A stretch of DNA of 64,000 nt from Megachile rotundata. Lineage: Eukaryota > Arthropoda > Insecta > Hymenoptera > Megachilidae. The notes beneath the pieces were generated by a model. It was not told where the DNA came from, searched no databases, and saw only the letters and a list, made by a program, of their open reading frames with translations. Shown here in pieces: positions 22,209 to 37,200 of the stretch (position 1 is the first letter of the stretch; each line of letters opens with the position of its first letter). The DNA is taken from positions 13,330,001 to 13,394,000 of the forward strand of contig NC_134993.1 in the NCBI RefSeq assembly GCF_050947335.1, read 5' to 3'. A program made the position numbers and the translations under genes.

Positions 22209-25200
22209 TTGACGTTGTTGTTGCTGCTGTGGGTGGTGATGCGAGTGAGAATGAATCGCTGGGATATCGAAATCCTCGTCGCCGAAACTGGGCGTGTGAA
22301 ACGTCTGCGAAGAAAAGTCGATTGCCAGGTTGATCGGCGATCGAATACTCGCGATACGGCAATTAGCTTTTACGCTTCTTCTCATTTCACTACGGTTCCT
22401 TCCGGCTGACGTATCGATATCGACTAATATCGATATATTAAATTTCATTAGCTTCCTCCCAAAAATTAGTGACTTTAACGGTTTGCTATTTTTAGATCCA
22501 TAAGTTACAAAATATTTTTAATTTTTAAATTACAAAATATTTTAAACTTTCAATTTACAAAATATTTTAAATCTTGACATTTTTAAATTCAATTTTGTAA
22601 TTACCAAATTTACCTAAGTTGAACTCTAAGTCCTAAATTCCCTAATGTCTAAACTTCTTAATCCTAAGTGTTCCAATTTCCTAATTCCAGCTCCAAATTT
22701 CTAAGTACATAAATCCCCAGATTCTGAACTCCCTAAATCTTCCCGCGCTTCAAAATTTTTTACTTTCTATAGTCAGTGTTAGACCCATAAACTACCTCGA
22801 CTTCAAGATAGGCAACTCCCTAAATATTTAACATCCTGTGCTTCAAAATTTTTATCTTGACATAGTCAATGTTAAACAACCATGTAAACCCATAAACCAC
22901 CTTGACTTCAAGATAGGCAACTCCCTAAATATTTAACATTCTGTGCTTCAAAATTTTTATCTTGACATAGTCAATGTTAAACAACCATGTAAACCCATAA
23001 ACCACCTTGACTTCAAGATAGGCAACTCCCTAAATATTTAACATTCTGTGCTTCAAAATTTTTATCTTGATATAGTCAATGTTAAACAACCATGTAAACC
23101 CATAAACCACCTTGACTTCAAGATAGGCAATTCACTAAATATTTTACATTCCTACCCTTCAAAATTTTTATTTTAACATAGGCAATGTGAAAGAACTATG
23201 TAAACCCACAAACCTCAACTTCAAGATAGGCAACTCCCTAAACCTTGAGCATCTCTAAGCTTAATAATTTTTATCTTGACATACTCAATAAACAACGTAA
23301 ACCCATAAACCTCAAGATAGGCAACTCACCGCTACGTGACGTCACCAAAGCTTAATACGCGTAGTAAAAAATTGCGAGCAATTCTACAGTTATTATTTCC
23401 CCTCCAGAAAAGTTTGGTGGCAAGGTCTCCGATCGGAATCCGATACCCGTGTAAATACCGAGATATTTAACGTAAAAAATAACGATACGGACTGCAAGGG
23501 AACCGGCGTCGCATCGTTCGAAATCCTTTTAGCGATTTATTCGGCGAGCCGGGTCGAAGGGAAATACATTCGGCGCGGCGGGCCGGCCCACGGGGAATAA
23601 AAGTTTTTAAATTGGATTTAATAGCGTCAGAAATTTTCCTTTGAAGGAACGTACTTGTGCCTATTGATCGAGTACACCTCTACCTCTCTCCACTCCACTA
23701 CCCCTTCATCATCCACCCTTTCCCTCTCCAGGCCCATCGCGCGCGCGTTACCCCTTACCTCGCGACGTTTCCCCGTCTCTTTTCATCCCCCTATCACCGC
23801 GCCCGTAACGTCCAGCCGCCAACCACGCGTACGCGTACCCGTACCCCGTACCCGTTCTATTTTAGCTACTCCTACGCCCCCTACTCCTTCCCCCAGCTCC
23901 TCCGCCTCTTCCTTCTGCCCTTTCCATCTCCGAATCGACTACGCGTCTATCCATCTTCTTCCCCCGCTGCTTTCAAACTTTTTCGCTCTCTACCGCCCCT
24001 CCGGCGCCTCTCCCCTGTACCCGCCCATCACCCCGCTGGTTCTCTCGCGACGGGCCCTTCGAATATTTTGTGGGGAACGAAAATTCGGTGCCGGCCGCGA
24101 GATGGCACCTCTTGTAAAATAAATGTAGATGAAAGAGCATCGCTGAACCCATCATGGTTCGAGGGAACGCAAAATAGGTTCGGGTTTTCGGGCACTCGCG
24201 AGAGACAGAGCCGTAAAAACTTCATAAAAGCGGACACGAACGAACGATGCCAGAAGGAGAAGAGGAAAGGGACAGGGTTCGACGGGTCGCGAAAAGATAC
24301 AGGACGCGGGACGGGGAGTCCCGTCGGTGAAGCACGGAAACGCGAATTAATCCGTGAAGAACGACTCACCTGATCAGCCATTGCGTAACCGTTGTGATGA
24401 TAGGACGCCGGGTGATGATGTTGATGGTGGTGAGGTTGTGGCACGTTCAACGAAAAGTCGAGGTTCTCGTTTCTCTGGAACAAAGCAGCGAGAGGTTCGG
24501 GTTAACGGGGACCGAACGACACGGAAGGAAATTGGTTAATTTTTTCAAGTTATGCACAATTGTTTATCGAACTTTTGGAACGCGATTTATGTCCGTTTTG
24601 TCGGAAATTAAATTGGAGCACTACTCAACAGTGTCACGTGTTCTTCCGATTTCGAGAAAGATCGGATCTGGAAGTATCGATGGACTGCGATTATCGATAT
24701 CTTGTATATGACGAGGTATCCTAACCTCAAATTACGTAATTAGATATTAGATTAGATAAGTGTTGTTAGATTGACGTTCGGTTAGTTATATTATCTTCAA
24801 GTTAGATTGAATTAAAATTACAGTAACTTGGGTTAGAATTAATTAGTTTGAGGTTAGATTCGACTAGAATCGTACTAGCTTCAGGTTAGACTAAATTAAG
24901 GTTTTTGAAATACAGTTAGGTTAAGTTAGAATTATATTTTCTTAAGGTTAGGTTAAATTAGGACTTTTTAGAGTCAAGTTAGGTCAGGTTAGAGTTATAT
25001 TTCCTTAAGGTTAGGTCAAATTAGGGCTTCTTAACGTTAGGCTAGGATTTATTACCTTGAAGTTAGGTTAAAACAAGACTTCTTACAGTTAGGTTAGGAT
25101 TATATCACCTTGAAGTTAGGTTAAAACAAGATTTCTTACAGTTAGATTAGGGTTATATTATTTTGAGGTTAGGTTAAATTATGACGTCTTAAAGCTAGGT

Positions 25201-28200
25201 TAAATTGGGACTTTTTGAAGTTAGGTTAGATTAGGGTTACATTACCTTGAGGTTAGATTAAATTAGGTCTTCCCAGAATAAAGTTAAGTTACATTAGGGT
25301 TATATTACTCTGAGCTAGGTTAAATTAAGATTTCTACAATAAAGTTAAGTCGGGTTCAAGTTATATTACCTTGAAGTTAGATTAAATTACAGTTAATTAA
25401 AGTAAGATTAGATTACGGTCCGATTAGAATTATATTATGCTGCAATTAAGCTTATTCATCATTTCATCGTTTAACTCCACTCAATCTCATTTAAATTCCA
25501 AATGTAATCTAAACTAATCTAATTTAAAAGAGGAATAATTGGGTTTTAACGATAAAATTACATATTACATTCTACATCGACCACTTACTCGATATCTATT
25601 ATCGATCGAATTACATACCGATATTATCGATGCTAATTATCGACAACATTTCGACATTATCGAGATATATAATTATCGATTTATTTAATCGACGATAACG
25701 CTTCGATAGTATCGATAATCCGCGGGACACGAGAGAAGACGCTTCTCTTCAGAGGAGCCCGATTTTCGAGCCGCCATTTTCGATACCGATTCTTCGACTC
25801 GCGAGCCGTTCGCGAAGTTCACCCGCGGATTCGCGAGCTGCGCCTCGCGACAGGATGCGCCCCGCGACCGCGACCCCTGTCCTTCGGTCAACGACCCCCG
25901 GCAGCCAGCGCGCCTTCGCCGATTCGATTCTACTTCGTTTCGTACCATCCTTAGCGATCTAAAACTACCTTTCCAACACAGCCATCTTCTGGCGGTAAAT
26001 TCAAATTTTTCCCTGTCACGATTTCATACCGAAAGCTGTACTACATATAATTATACTAAAGTACTATTTTAAGCACGTCATAAAATGTGAGCTTATCGGT
26101 ACACTGGTAAATCCAGAATGTTCTGTAAAAATTTTAAATGAAAATATGTCGAATGAGTCATACACGACACAATAAGTAAACAGTGACAGTTGACTATCTT
26201 GTAATTTCATACGTCACCGGTCGACGCGTGAAGATGCGCCTTGAGGCGTCGGTCAATTTCAACTTCCGCTTTCAGAGAATTCGCATTTTCGAGAACGCCA
26301 CTTGGAACGTTATATTACATTCGACGTTGCCTTACCACTTTGATTCTCCCACCCCCTTACGTTACTACTACTATTACTACTACTACCACCGCTACCACCA
26401 CCACCGACGCCGCCACCACCGCCGCCACCACCACCTGCCCTTAACGAAGCACGTTGTTCGCGTTCCTCCACGGTCATCGACCCCCGTACGTTTGCTTCCA
26501 ATTTATCGGATTCGAAAGATCCTCGAATCCTCGATATTACACTTACTTCCATGTTGGAAGACCGGAAACGATCGAGATGTCCGACGGCCTAAACTTTCGA
26601 AGAAGGGAAGAGCGTAACGAAGGGCGGCAAAGAAAAGAAAAGGTGCACGTTACTTTTTCCAGCAGAAGACGCGACAGCAGGCAAGCGAACAGGTAACAGG
26701 GGCACGCGGGTGGAAGGGAGAACGGGTAGACGAGCAGGCAGGCTGGCAGGCAGGTAGGTAGTTGGATAGATGGGTAAACGGGCGAGCAGGTAGGTAGGTA
26801 GGTTGGTAGGTAGGTAGGTAGACGAGTCTGATCGAGCAAGAAAAGCGAAATCGACTAGAAACAGCATAGACGTAATCGGGAAGATGCATCCGATTAGTTC
26901 AGATACACTTCACTCGCCTTCTGATGTTTCAAAATGATCAATTAGTTACAATAAGCAAGCTTCCAGATCCTTCCTTATGTGTAGAAATACTTATGAAGAT
27001 AATATTTATCTAATAACGTCAATTGTCAAAAAATTTATAGGTTAGGTTAATTCCATTACTGTAATTTATAAAATACTCCATATTATAAAATATTCCATTG
27101 CATATTATAAAATATTTAATTACCTATTACAAAATAAAAATAAATTGTATTAAATTATTTCAAATTAAAAATTGTTATAAAATAGTTACAATAAGCAAGT
27201 TATACGACCCTACATAAACTCCTACCTTGCATGTAGAAGCAACAATGAGACTTGTCAAAAAATGTTAAGGTTAATTCCATTACTGTAATTTATAAAATAT
27301 TCCACATTACATATTATAAAATATTATATAATAAAATAAATATTTTATTACATATTATAAAATAAATATTTTATTACATTACTTACTACAAAATATTTAA
27401 TTAATTATTACAAAAAAAAAATAAATTATTTCAAACAAAAAATTGTATAAATATATTAATATGGTTTCTAAAATACAATGCTCAACGGATCCATTTTGTG
27501 TACCATTACACAATTGCCTCATGTTTACCCAGCGACATTCTTTCCGTGTCTACATCCTCGAGATAAATCGATCTTAACTAATCGAGTCTAACAACGATCT
27601 GTTCGATTGTTCGAAACATTGTAACGATCAGAAATCTCGAAATGTTAAGTCGAAACATGGCGAAGAGAAAAACGAGTAAAGGGGGATAAGCAGCCGGGAC
27701 AAGGGAACAGGGATTTATGGCAGGAACGGAGCACGAATAAAGCGAAAGCTAGAGATCCGATAGATACGCGCGAACGAGTCTCTTACTCGATGTAACCGAT
27801 GTTAAACCTGTTCTTCGTCGCGACCCCCTCGCCCCTCGACCCTAACTCCGTCTTTCTCCACACCTGGTCCGCTCCTACACATTCGATCATCGAATTCTTC
27901 CGACCCTTACAATTTCTTCAAAAAATCATCTATGAACGTGAAAACTTGAGCTGCTATTTCGCTCAGACCTAACTCTTATGCACCTGAATTCGAACGTGGT
28001 CAAATATCAAAATATATTACTAAGAATAATGTTGGAAAAAGAGTCGGTTACGCGGGGTGATTCGAAATTCGATGTATTAAAATTGCGTTCGAGAATCGGC
28101 GTCGTTGGAAAACTGAACGGCCGAAAGATGGCGCCACCGATGTGTCCCGAACGCGCTCCGAAAGAAAATACGTCCCGAGTGAATCGTAACCTTGCACCTC

Positions 28201-31200
28201 AAGCGTCGAACGAGCTCCCGAAAATTGAAAGAAAAGCGATCTCAATCAAAGCTGTCGAAAAAAACGACTTACCGTCGGGAACCAGCGGCTCGCAAATTCC
28301 AGGTTATCGAGTGCACGTGCGACGCGCGAAGCACCGCGTATACCGCACCACGCTCGTTTACGACGACTTCTTGTTTCCCCGCTTAAAAAACCGACGAAAC
28401 CCGTTACACTCGCGATCGTTCGCGCGCGTCTACACGCTGCAGATAACCGCGCTTGACGCGAGACACAACACGACACCACGCGACACGGCTAAACGTAGAC
28501 TCGCGGCTACGTTCGATTAAAACAACACCAACTTCTTGATCGGCGCGCAACGTATTCGAGCCGTGGCGTAACTCGTGACAGCGTGGCAAAAACGACGCGC
28601 GCTCCTCGCGGCGGCCGGCGCGGGAATGATTAAAGGAGGTTCATTTCGTGGCACGCACCGGTGGTGGGGGGTGAATCTCGCGACAGGGGAGTGGACGCGC
28701 GCGCTCCCTGTCGTATTACCTGCGATACAAAAGGATACCGTGCGCCGCGACGGGACGCGATCGAAAAAAAATACTATGTAACCCTTCGGGGACGATAAAC
28801 GCATACATGTGTACGCTTCACAAAACCATGGTTACGTAGCTTCACAAATCTGTTATTTCATTGGCAGAAATTGTCTGCAGAGTTGAAGAGGAAATTTAAT
28901 AAAACGACAAATTTTTTATGGTGAATTTTTTCAGGTTCAGATGAGGCATTGTTCCAACATTGGAGAGAATTGAAAATTTACCACGTGTTTGGAAACCGTC
29001 TTTTGACGTTCCTCGATCCGGGACGGGCCCGTAGCTATTAATTGCGTTTAACGTGATCGAACGATAGGGTTAAACGTTTTAGTCCGTATTTCCCTACGTA
29101 GGATATTATTTCGGAATCGCGTCGAATCACGCGAATAGCGTTCACGTTTCGTGTCCCAGATAACGAGCCGCGAACGCGACGCCGCGTCGGAGAAGAAAGG
29201 GGACGTAGGGCGATAACGGCGCGGAGAGGGGCTACACGGGGCATCCGCGGCACGGGGAAGGGAGAATGTCGAGGAGGGACGGGGAGGGAAAAAATAGGCG
29301 CGCGAACGGGGCAGCGGGGGAACGGGAGGGGAACGGTGCACGATCGAAAGGGGTCGGTGGCGCAACGAACGCGAACGGAGCAAAGAGGACTCGCGACGCG
29401 TGACGCGTGATGCGCGACTAGATTTGCTCTTAGCGATAATCTTATCGACAAATATCGATACTATCGCTAAATAGAATAAATAATCGACAGTGATTATCTA
29501 AGCATTCTTCAGATTTTAATATGACAATAAATAACATATATTGTCTTTAAGGAATTTATTAATAAATTTACTTTTATTTATTTCTAAGGAATAGAAAGAT
29601 CTGAATAATAAAGTTACCAGGTTGCATTAAGCTTGAAGAAATTTATTAATTTTATTTTTATTTATTCCAAAGGAATAATAAAGTTACGTACCAGGTTGCA
29701 TTAAACTTGAAGTTAAAAAGAGTAAAGAATATTAAATAATAAAATTATACATTGTTACCTCGGTTAACGATAAGATCTGAATAATAAATTTGCATACTAG
29801 GTTGCATTAAGCTTGTAGGAATTTATTAATAAATTTATAAATTTTTTAATTTATTTTTATTTATTCCAAAAGATTTGAATAATAAAATTACTAGGTTGCA
29901 TTAAGTTTGAAGTTAAAAAAGACATTGAATAATAAAATAATATATTGTTACCTTAACGATATTATCGCATGTCAAAAAATATCGAGTATCGATACTGTAG
30001 CATGACGCGAGACAAATCCGAAGCAATTTCGCTGTGCGAAGCATCTCGAGATGGATACGAGAAATAACGTTCTCTAAGATTTTTCGATTCGGAGGAAACC
30101 GAGATCGGTATTAGGCGTACCGATACTCGGCTGCACGAATATTCCAAGAAAGTAGGACACAGCGGAGAGACTCGAGGAAGCGGGGGTTACGTTGTACAAA
30201 GAGTCGTTACGTTCCCGTGAAAGGTGGCTTTAATTTCAGTGGCATTCCAATCGTGTTAACGCATATTCCCGCGAGTTCGCTCAATCGTGGCAAGTGACGA
30301 TCCATTGGAAATGTTCGACGGGACAATGCGATTATGCGATTCAATCGAGTGTCACAATGGCGATCCTAACCTTTTTCGATACGATCGACGATCGATATGT
30401 TTAAACTGTAAAGGCCTCGGTAAAATTCGGTATTTTCTGTACTTGAGTTTAGAGGACTATAAGTGCACTAGGTTTCAATGGACGAGGAATGAGAGTTCCG
30501 GAAGCACGAGTACTCGTTTCCTTCCGAGAATCGTAATCGTAAGCGATCGAGATACGAGGACAAAAACGAGGTGGTGCGAAGAAGCGTTGCTCAACGCCGT
30601 ACCGCGTCGAACCGACTCGATCGATATTCTCTCGCGGGACGGTCGAGCGCCGCACGGTTTCACTGCTTCGAACGAAAGCCTGTTCGTCCCGTGAACGGTT
30701 AATTATTTTTAACATCTATCTTTTTGTACAGAAGAATTGACACCAAAAAAATATATGACGCATTTAAGAAAATATCAAGTTTCCTTCTATTGTTGTATGC
30801 AGACATCTTTCTCTTTTGTAACAATCCTAATTAATAATTATCAAGGACATTCTTTGTTGAGTGTAGTAAATGTAATTGTTAAGTGACATAACCTCCCAAA
30901 GAGTATTCAACAAGATTAACAGTGTTCTCAAAGTCTATGTTAATTTTATAAATGTAATTAATAATCAGACATATATCTTTTGTTAAATGTATTAAATGTA
31001 ATTGTTATTTAAGAGACATAATTGCTCAAAGAGTACTCTACAGGATTAACAGTACTCTTTAAAGTCTATGTTAGTTTTATAAATCCTTGTAATTAATAAT
31101 TAGATATATATCTTTTATTAAAAATAATAAATGTAAATATTACTTAAGTGACATTACCTCTCAAAGAGTATTCTACAGAATTAACAGTGTTCTCAAAGTC

Positions 31201-34200
31201 TATGTTAATTTTATAAATCCTTGTAATTAATAATTAGATATATATCTTTTATTAAATATAATAAATGTAAATATTACTTAAGTGGCAACCTCTCAAAGAG
31301 TCCCATAGCATTAACAGGATTCTTCAAAGCCTACTTCATTTCACAAATCCCTGTAATTAATAATCATCAGACATATACCTTTTATAAAAAATAATAAATG
31401 TAAATGTTATTTAAGTGATAAAACCTTTCAAAGAGTCCCATAGCATTAACAGGATTCTTCAAAGCCTACTTCATTTCACAAATCCCTGTAATTAATAATC
31501 ATCAGACACATATCTTTTATTAAAAATAATAAATGTAAATGTTATTTAAGTGATAAAACCTCTCAAAGAGTCTCATAGCATTAACAGGATTCTTCAAAGC
31601 CTACTTCATTTCACAAATCCCTGTAATTAATAATCATCAAACACATATCTTTTATTAAAAACAATAAATGTAAATGTTATTTAAGTGACATAACCTCTCA
31701 AAGAGTCCCACAATATTAACAGTATTCTTCAAAGTGTACGTTGATTTTACAAATCCCTGTAATTAATAATCAGACATATATCTTTTATTAAGTGTAATAA
31801 AAGTAAATGTTATTGAAGTGGCATCAAAGAGTATAGTATTAACCGGATTTTCCAACGTCAATTTTACAAATCTCTTTGAACGTATAATCGCCCGAGGCTT
31901 ATCGCGAAACAAGCATTTTCTCTTCTCACCGTTCAACGAATTCCTCGTTTCCGTTTTTTTTCTGTTCCGCGTATTTGCGCTTTCGCGTTTTGCTATCCCC
32001 ACCGATGCATCGCGAATAATCGCGAAAGAGTTTCGTCCCTGTCCCTCGCACGGTCGATTCCTATTATCGTGTACTCTCAAACTTAAACCGGTTTTACTTA
32101 TTACACGTCCAACGTTTATCTCGTACATCCTTTATTACCAACCACGGCGAGATTCTCCTGCGCAGTTCCTTCCTTTCGTTTTCCATTCGATCGAAGTTTC
32201 GTTTTCGAAATCATTTCGCTTCACCGAACGGGTTCGAACGGGAGAAGAAAAGCGGAAGAAGATTCCACGACCGCGCGACCTTTTGACCGTAAGAAATTCT
32301 TCGGATAAACGAGCTTTCGGTCGTAACGCCGACCAAGAAGGGAGCAACAAGTGCGAATCTTGTCTACCCCGTGGATCGGACCGTTCTTAGCTTTCCTCTG
32401 CTTTTCTACGCCTTCTCACTCTCTCCGTCACCCTCGCTCTCTTTACACACCCCACTCTATCTTAACCCTCTTTTACTCGTCTATTTCCCCTTTCAGCACG
32501 CGTGCTTCGCTCTTGAACTAGAGGCGTTGAACATCGATAATATCGGAATGTTATCGATGATGTATGTTCAAGACGAACAACAGTCACTGTACTTGTCAAT
32601 TTTCCTTTAATCTGCAAACCTCTGGACGAACATAACCTAAGTAGCCTCGCTGTCAAAACCGTCGACGCGTAACCGTTTCTCGTCAAGCCTAATCGAACAT
32701 CATACCTAATCGAGCGATTCCTTGTAACGAATACTAGCTGGCAACGAAATGCACGATAGGATACGTTGCTACGGAATGAATAATGGACCGCTGGCGAAGT
32801 ACGTCGAGACATAAATATTGTATCCGGAACGCTATATATTACGGGTATCGAAATCGTTATCTACGTATAGATCGTTCTCTGTTCCGTTGCTTCCTATCCG
32901 ATCGAGATCGTTGCCATGGAAATACGCGTATTCCATCCGATCAACCGTTTTACATAAACCGTGACGAAAAGTTTCGCCCTTTTCGGAAACGTTACTTCTT
33001 TTCCGCGCGTTCCTTCGTTTAACCGCGCTCGGAAAAGACGCTGCGCACGGAACATGCGCAGTAACCCTCAAGGCGAGCTTTGACATCTACGACAAAAGTT
33101 TTACACAAAACAGTAGATATAGGCAAAATGAAAACCCCTATTATATTAATTATTATGTAAATGTGTTGTATTAAATATTATATAAATATGTTGTATTAAA
33201 TATTGTATAAATATGTTGTATTAAATATTGTATAAACATGTATTAAATACTGTATAAATATGTTGTATTAAATATTGTATAAACATGTTGTATTAAATAT
33301 TGTATAAATATGTTGTATTAAATATTGTATAAACATGTTGTAGTAAATACTGTATAAACATGTTGTACTAAATATTATATAAATATGTGATATTAAATAC
33401 AATACAACAGTAAAGATGTGAGAATGACTAACAAATGAAGAAAGTGAAAGACTAAAGAGAAAGTGAATTTTTTAAAAATCGTTTGTACTCAATTCAATAA
33501 AGTGTGAACGTAGTTTGCAAACGTACCGAAATAAGTTATTAAAATTTTAGCAAGCCCGGGCAACGGGGCAACAGGGCACCGGCTAAAGGGAATAGCGATC
33601 GTCCGCGGTAGGGGTTACAGTAGAGGGGTATAGGAACAAGGATTCCCCTTCGAAGGGAGACGAAAGGACGAAGGTACGAGAGAAACGGAAAACGGTCGAA
33701 ACGGTCGAAGCGGTCGGAAAGAGAACGATGGTGACGGCGAAGAAAAGGAAGCGGGTGGTGGCAGAGACAGAGGCGAACCAGCGAATGGACGAGGGGATGA
33801 GAGGACGATGAAACGAATAGACGGGACGGGACGGTACGGGACGGGCCGGGACGAACCGGGACGGGACGGGACGAGACGAGACGAGACGAGGGGTGGTGGG
33901 AGGTCGACGGGCGGGGGTGGTGCGACCGGGAAGGGAGAAACGGGTGGGGGTGGTTGGAACGGGGAGAACAGAGGAGGCTGGGAGAAGGAGGAGGGTAAAG
34001 TTACTTTCCCGGAGAAATAAAAGTTAATGGAGTTCTCCACCTCCTCGTCCCTCTACTTCCATCGTCTTTTTCTTCTCTTCCATCTCCTCGCCACCGTACA
34101 ACTTTCACGAAAGTTATTATATCTTAATTTACTATTGAACGTTATCTGAAATTTCTCCGACGTTTCCGTTTTAATGCGCTCCAGCGCAAACGAAAAATAT

Positions 34201-37200
34201 ATCGCCTCCACGAAATATTTCGAGAGAAACACGATACATGGGCACTAATAATTTTACGTTTTCAAAACGATCGTCTTATTTTCATGGGAAGCTTTTTACT
34301 GCTGCTGTTATCGATGCTATCGTTAACATATCATTGAATACATAATTACGAAAATAACGAGCATGTAATTAACGAGTAATTTGATCGAATCTCTGTCATT
34401 ACGTTATATTTGCAAGATAATAAAATTACGTACAGGTTTGAAGATAAATAAAAATCGGAATAAAAGTACAGGTTAAGTTTAAAGATAAATAAAAATCGGA
34501 ATAGAAGTACAGGTTAAGTTTGAAGAAGAACAAAAATCTGAATAAAATTACGCATGTCAACATATCGATAGTATCGACAATCGATAACGGCAGGCACTAA
34601 ACGATCGAGTAACCCCGTTTATCGAGAATAATGTTCGGTAACGTGGCCCGTGTCAACGACCTTGCGCAGTCACGACGTGGCCTCGATATCTTGTCCACGA
34701 TAGAAACGAAAGGACTGGTCTCTCTTTTACCGAGCTATACTTTCAGCGTTCTAGCCGGTTCCCCGTGTACGCGTTGATATCTTTTTCCCTTTCTCTCTCG
34801 TTCTCTCCCTCCTTCCATCTCTCTCGTTTCGGGGCCGTATGTTTTCCACCTATTGCCGTTTCCATTCTTATTCGCGATTCCCGCTTTCGCTCTCTTTCTT
34901 ATCCCGCCGTTCCGTTCCTCCAGTCTCCCTTTCCCCCGCTTTGATTTACGACCATAAGTTGTAATATTTGCGCCACTATTGTATGGTAATACGGACGGCA
35001 AAAAATATGTTAATGGTTGCCATAAAGAAGATATACAACCACATACGTATCCCATTTCGAAGCATATACTCCGCGGACGTAAAACTACGCTCCCCTACCA
35101 CACGAGTCTTCCTTTCGTTTTCCGCTCAACGCTATTCTCTCTTTGTTAACTGAAACAAAATTCGGAGGGTTTCCAAAATTATTTCTTCAGACATTCACCA
35201 ATTAGAAAACGAAGTTAATAACCTGAAAATGTCTGTGACTATAGTAGCAGTGGTCTTCGTTAATATCTACAAGATAAAGTGACGGTATAAGAGTAAAATA
35301 TACTGTGAAAAATATTAAATTAAATAACGAATAAAGAATATATTAAAACATACTGATTGTTATACTATGTGTTCTATGAGCCTTCAAACTTTCTTGCACG
35401 TGCGTCACGTTGAAATACGATGAAGTACGAAGGGGTCCGACCTATTGAAACCGGTTTTGCGCGGTTAATTCAAACACGTTTTACGTCCAAAATGCTATTG
35501 TCCAATGAAGAGTAACTTTAAATTGACCATACCGTGTAAAATGACATACATGTCCTTTCAATGAAGCATCTAAGAAATTATTTCAGTGAAATCTTGAAAA
35601 TTCTAGTTTCCCTAGATCATATTCGCTACACTCGGGGCCCCAACCGCGTGCTTCTCCACGAACCAAAGACCTCGAGACCCGTTCTTCGTAGGCGCTTCTC
35701 TCCTCCGTAACTCGAACAATTCCAATAGTCGTTAATCCGTCGGAAACTTTTGGAAAACTTGCCGTTATTGCGGGTACAGGGGCGGTCCCGTGCAAGTAGG
35801 ATCAGCGAGGGAAGGAGCTGCAAAGAGAGAAAATGAAAGCATACGAGACGAGACGGGACGATACGAAGGAGAGGAGAAAGATGGGCGAGCGAAGAAGAAG
35901 CGTATTTGACGAAAGGTGGAGAAGCAGGTGGGGGACTCTACGATGCTACTCGAGAAGAGAGAGAGAGAGAGAGAGGGGAACGGGAACCGGTGCGCAGAGG
36001 TAAGTTAAATAAACTTGTTTAGTTTCGCGGAAACTTTTGCCGGGCCATTGTATTCGACTGCCTCGCTGCCGAGTTTGCTACGAAACTTTCGAATACGAAC
36101 AAACTCGCTTCTCCGCTTCTCCGTTTCTCCGTTACGCTTTATTCGCTCGCTTTACCGACTCGCTACCTACGGTTACCCGCTACTCTTTCACCCCGATCTC
36201 GTTCGCCAGAAGAAGTCCATGGCATGCGGGTTTTATTGCTTGTATAATTGCAGGATCCACCTTTCTCGAACCGTACGCGCAATTTCATCATTTGTCGACA
36301 CTGTTGCGTCATGCGATTACAGCTGCGTCTAATACCGTAGTCACGTGATCACGCCTGTAGACAGGAAACTGCTTGGGGTAGTCTTACAGGACGTGTTTCG
36401 AAAAGTGACCGCGGGCGCTGTCATGCAAAAAGATCGTCCCAAAAATCGGACACATAACCAATTATTTTCACGTAACTTTTATTATGTAAAAGGTAACTTT
36501 TACGGCTCTGTTATTATACCATAGCATTTGCTAAGACTTTTATTTATGCATGATATGCAAAGAGGATGAAATGTGACTTTCATATCGTAGCGCCGCCATT
36601 ATGGTGGCCAAATAGAGAAACTTTACAGGAAGAACCCCCTCCACCAAAGTTTTCAGACTCATATCTCTATCACGGTATAGAACACATCTTATGAATTTAA
36701 TGCATAATTTTACCGTAATTGACGTACGTAATCGACGCTGATTCATAGGGCTAGCGCAGCGGTTTGAATTTCGCGCGCTTCGCACTGATTGATGATTACA
36801 CTAATTTTCAATGATCGACTGTGGGCGAACTACGCAACGTATCGGGAAATGTTATTAGACTTTTCTGCTTAGATTTTCGTCCTCTATCGAACGTACGGCA
36901 AACTTTCTATTGTTCTGTATATGCATTGTTCTTTAATTAAGCAATGTTTCGACTGCGCATGCGCGGCAGGCGGGGCACAGGAGACCACTGTGTTTTCTTT
37001 TATTGGCCCCCTCGTGGGCTTTGTATCTTTATTCCTACATTTTTATGAGTAATATCCGGATTATCCTGAATTTTTTTGAGCGAGTGTATATTCGTGTGAT
37101 TAATTCTTTATGCTCCTAGTAGAAATCGTGGAACTAGGAATCGGTAGGAGATCGATGAGATCGGTAGAGACATGTCGCAGAGACACGTGGTCGCAGTAAT

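Noticed and set aside
23657..24373. 238-codon plus-strand frame
   Set aside because: Pro/Ser/Arg low complexity within a CpG-rich TOX intron, overlapping other open frames; no domain.
24720..25430. A true telomere or recent telomere insertion
   Set aside because: The TTAGG units are interrupted and diverged, and unique genes lie on both sides.
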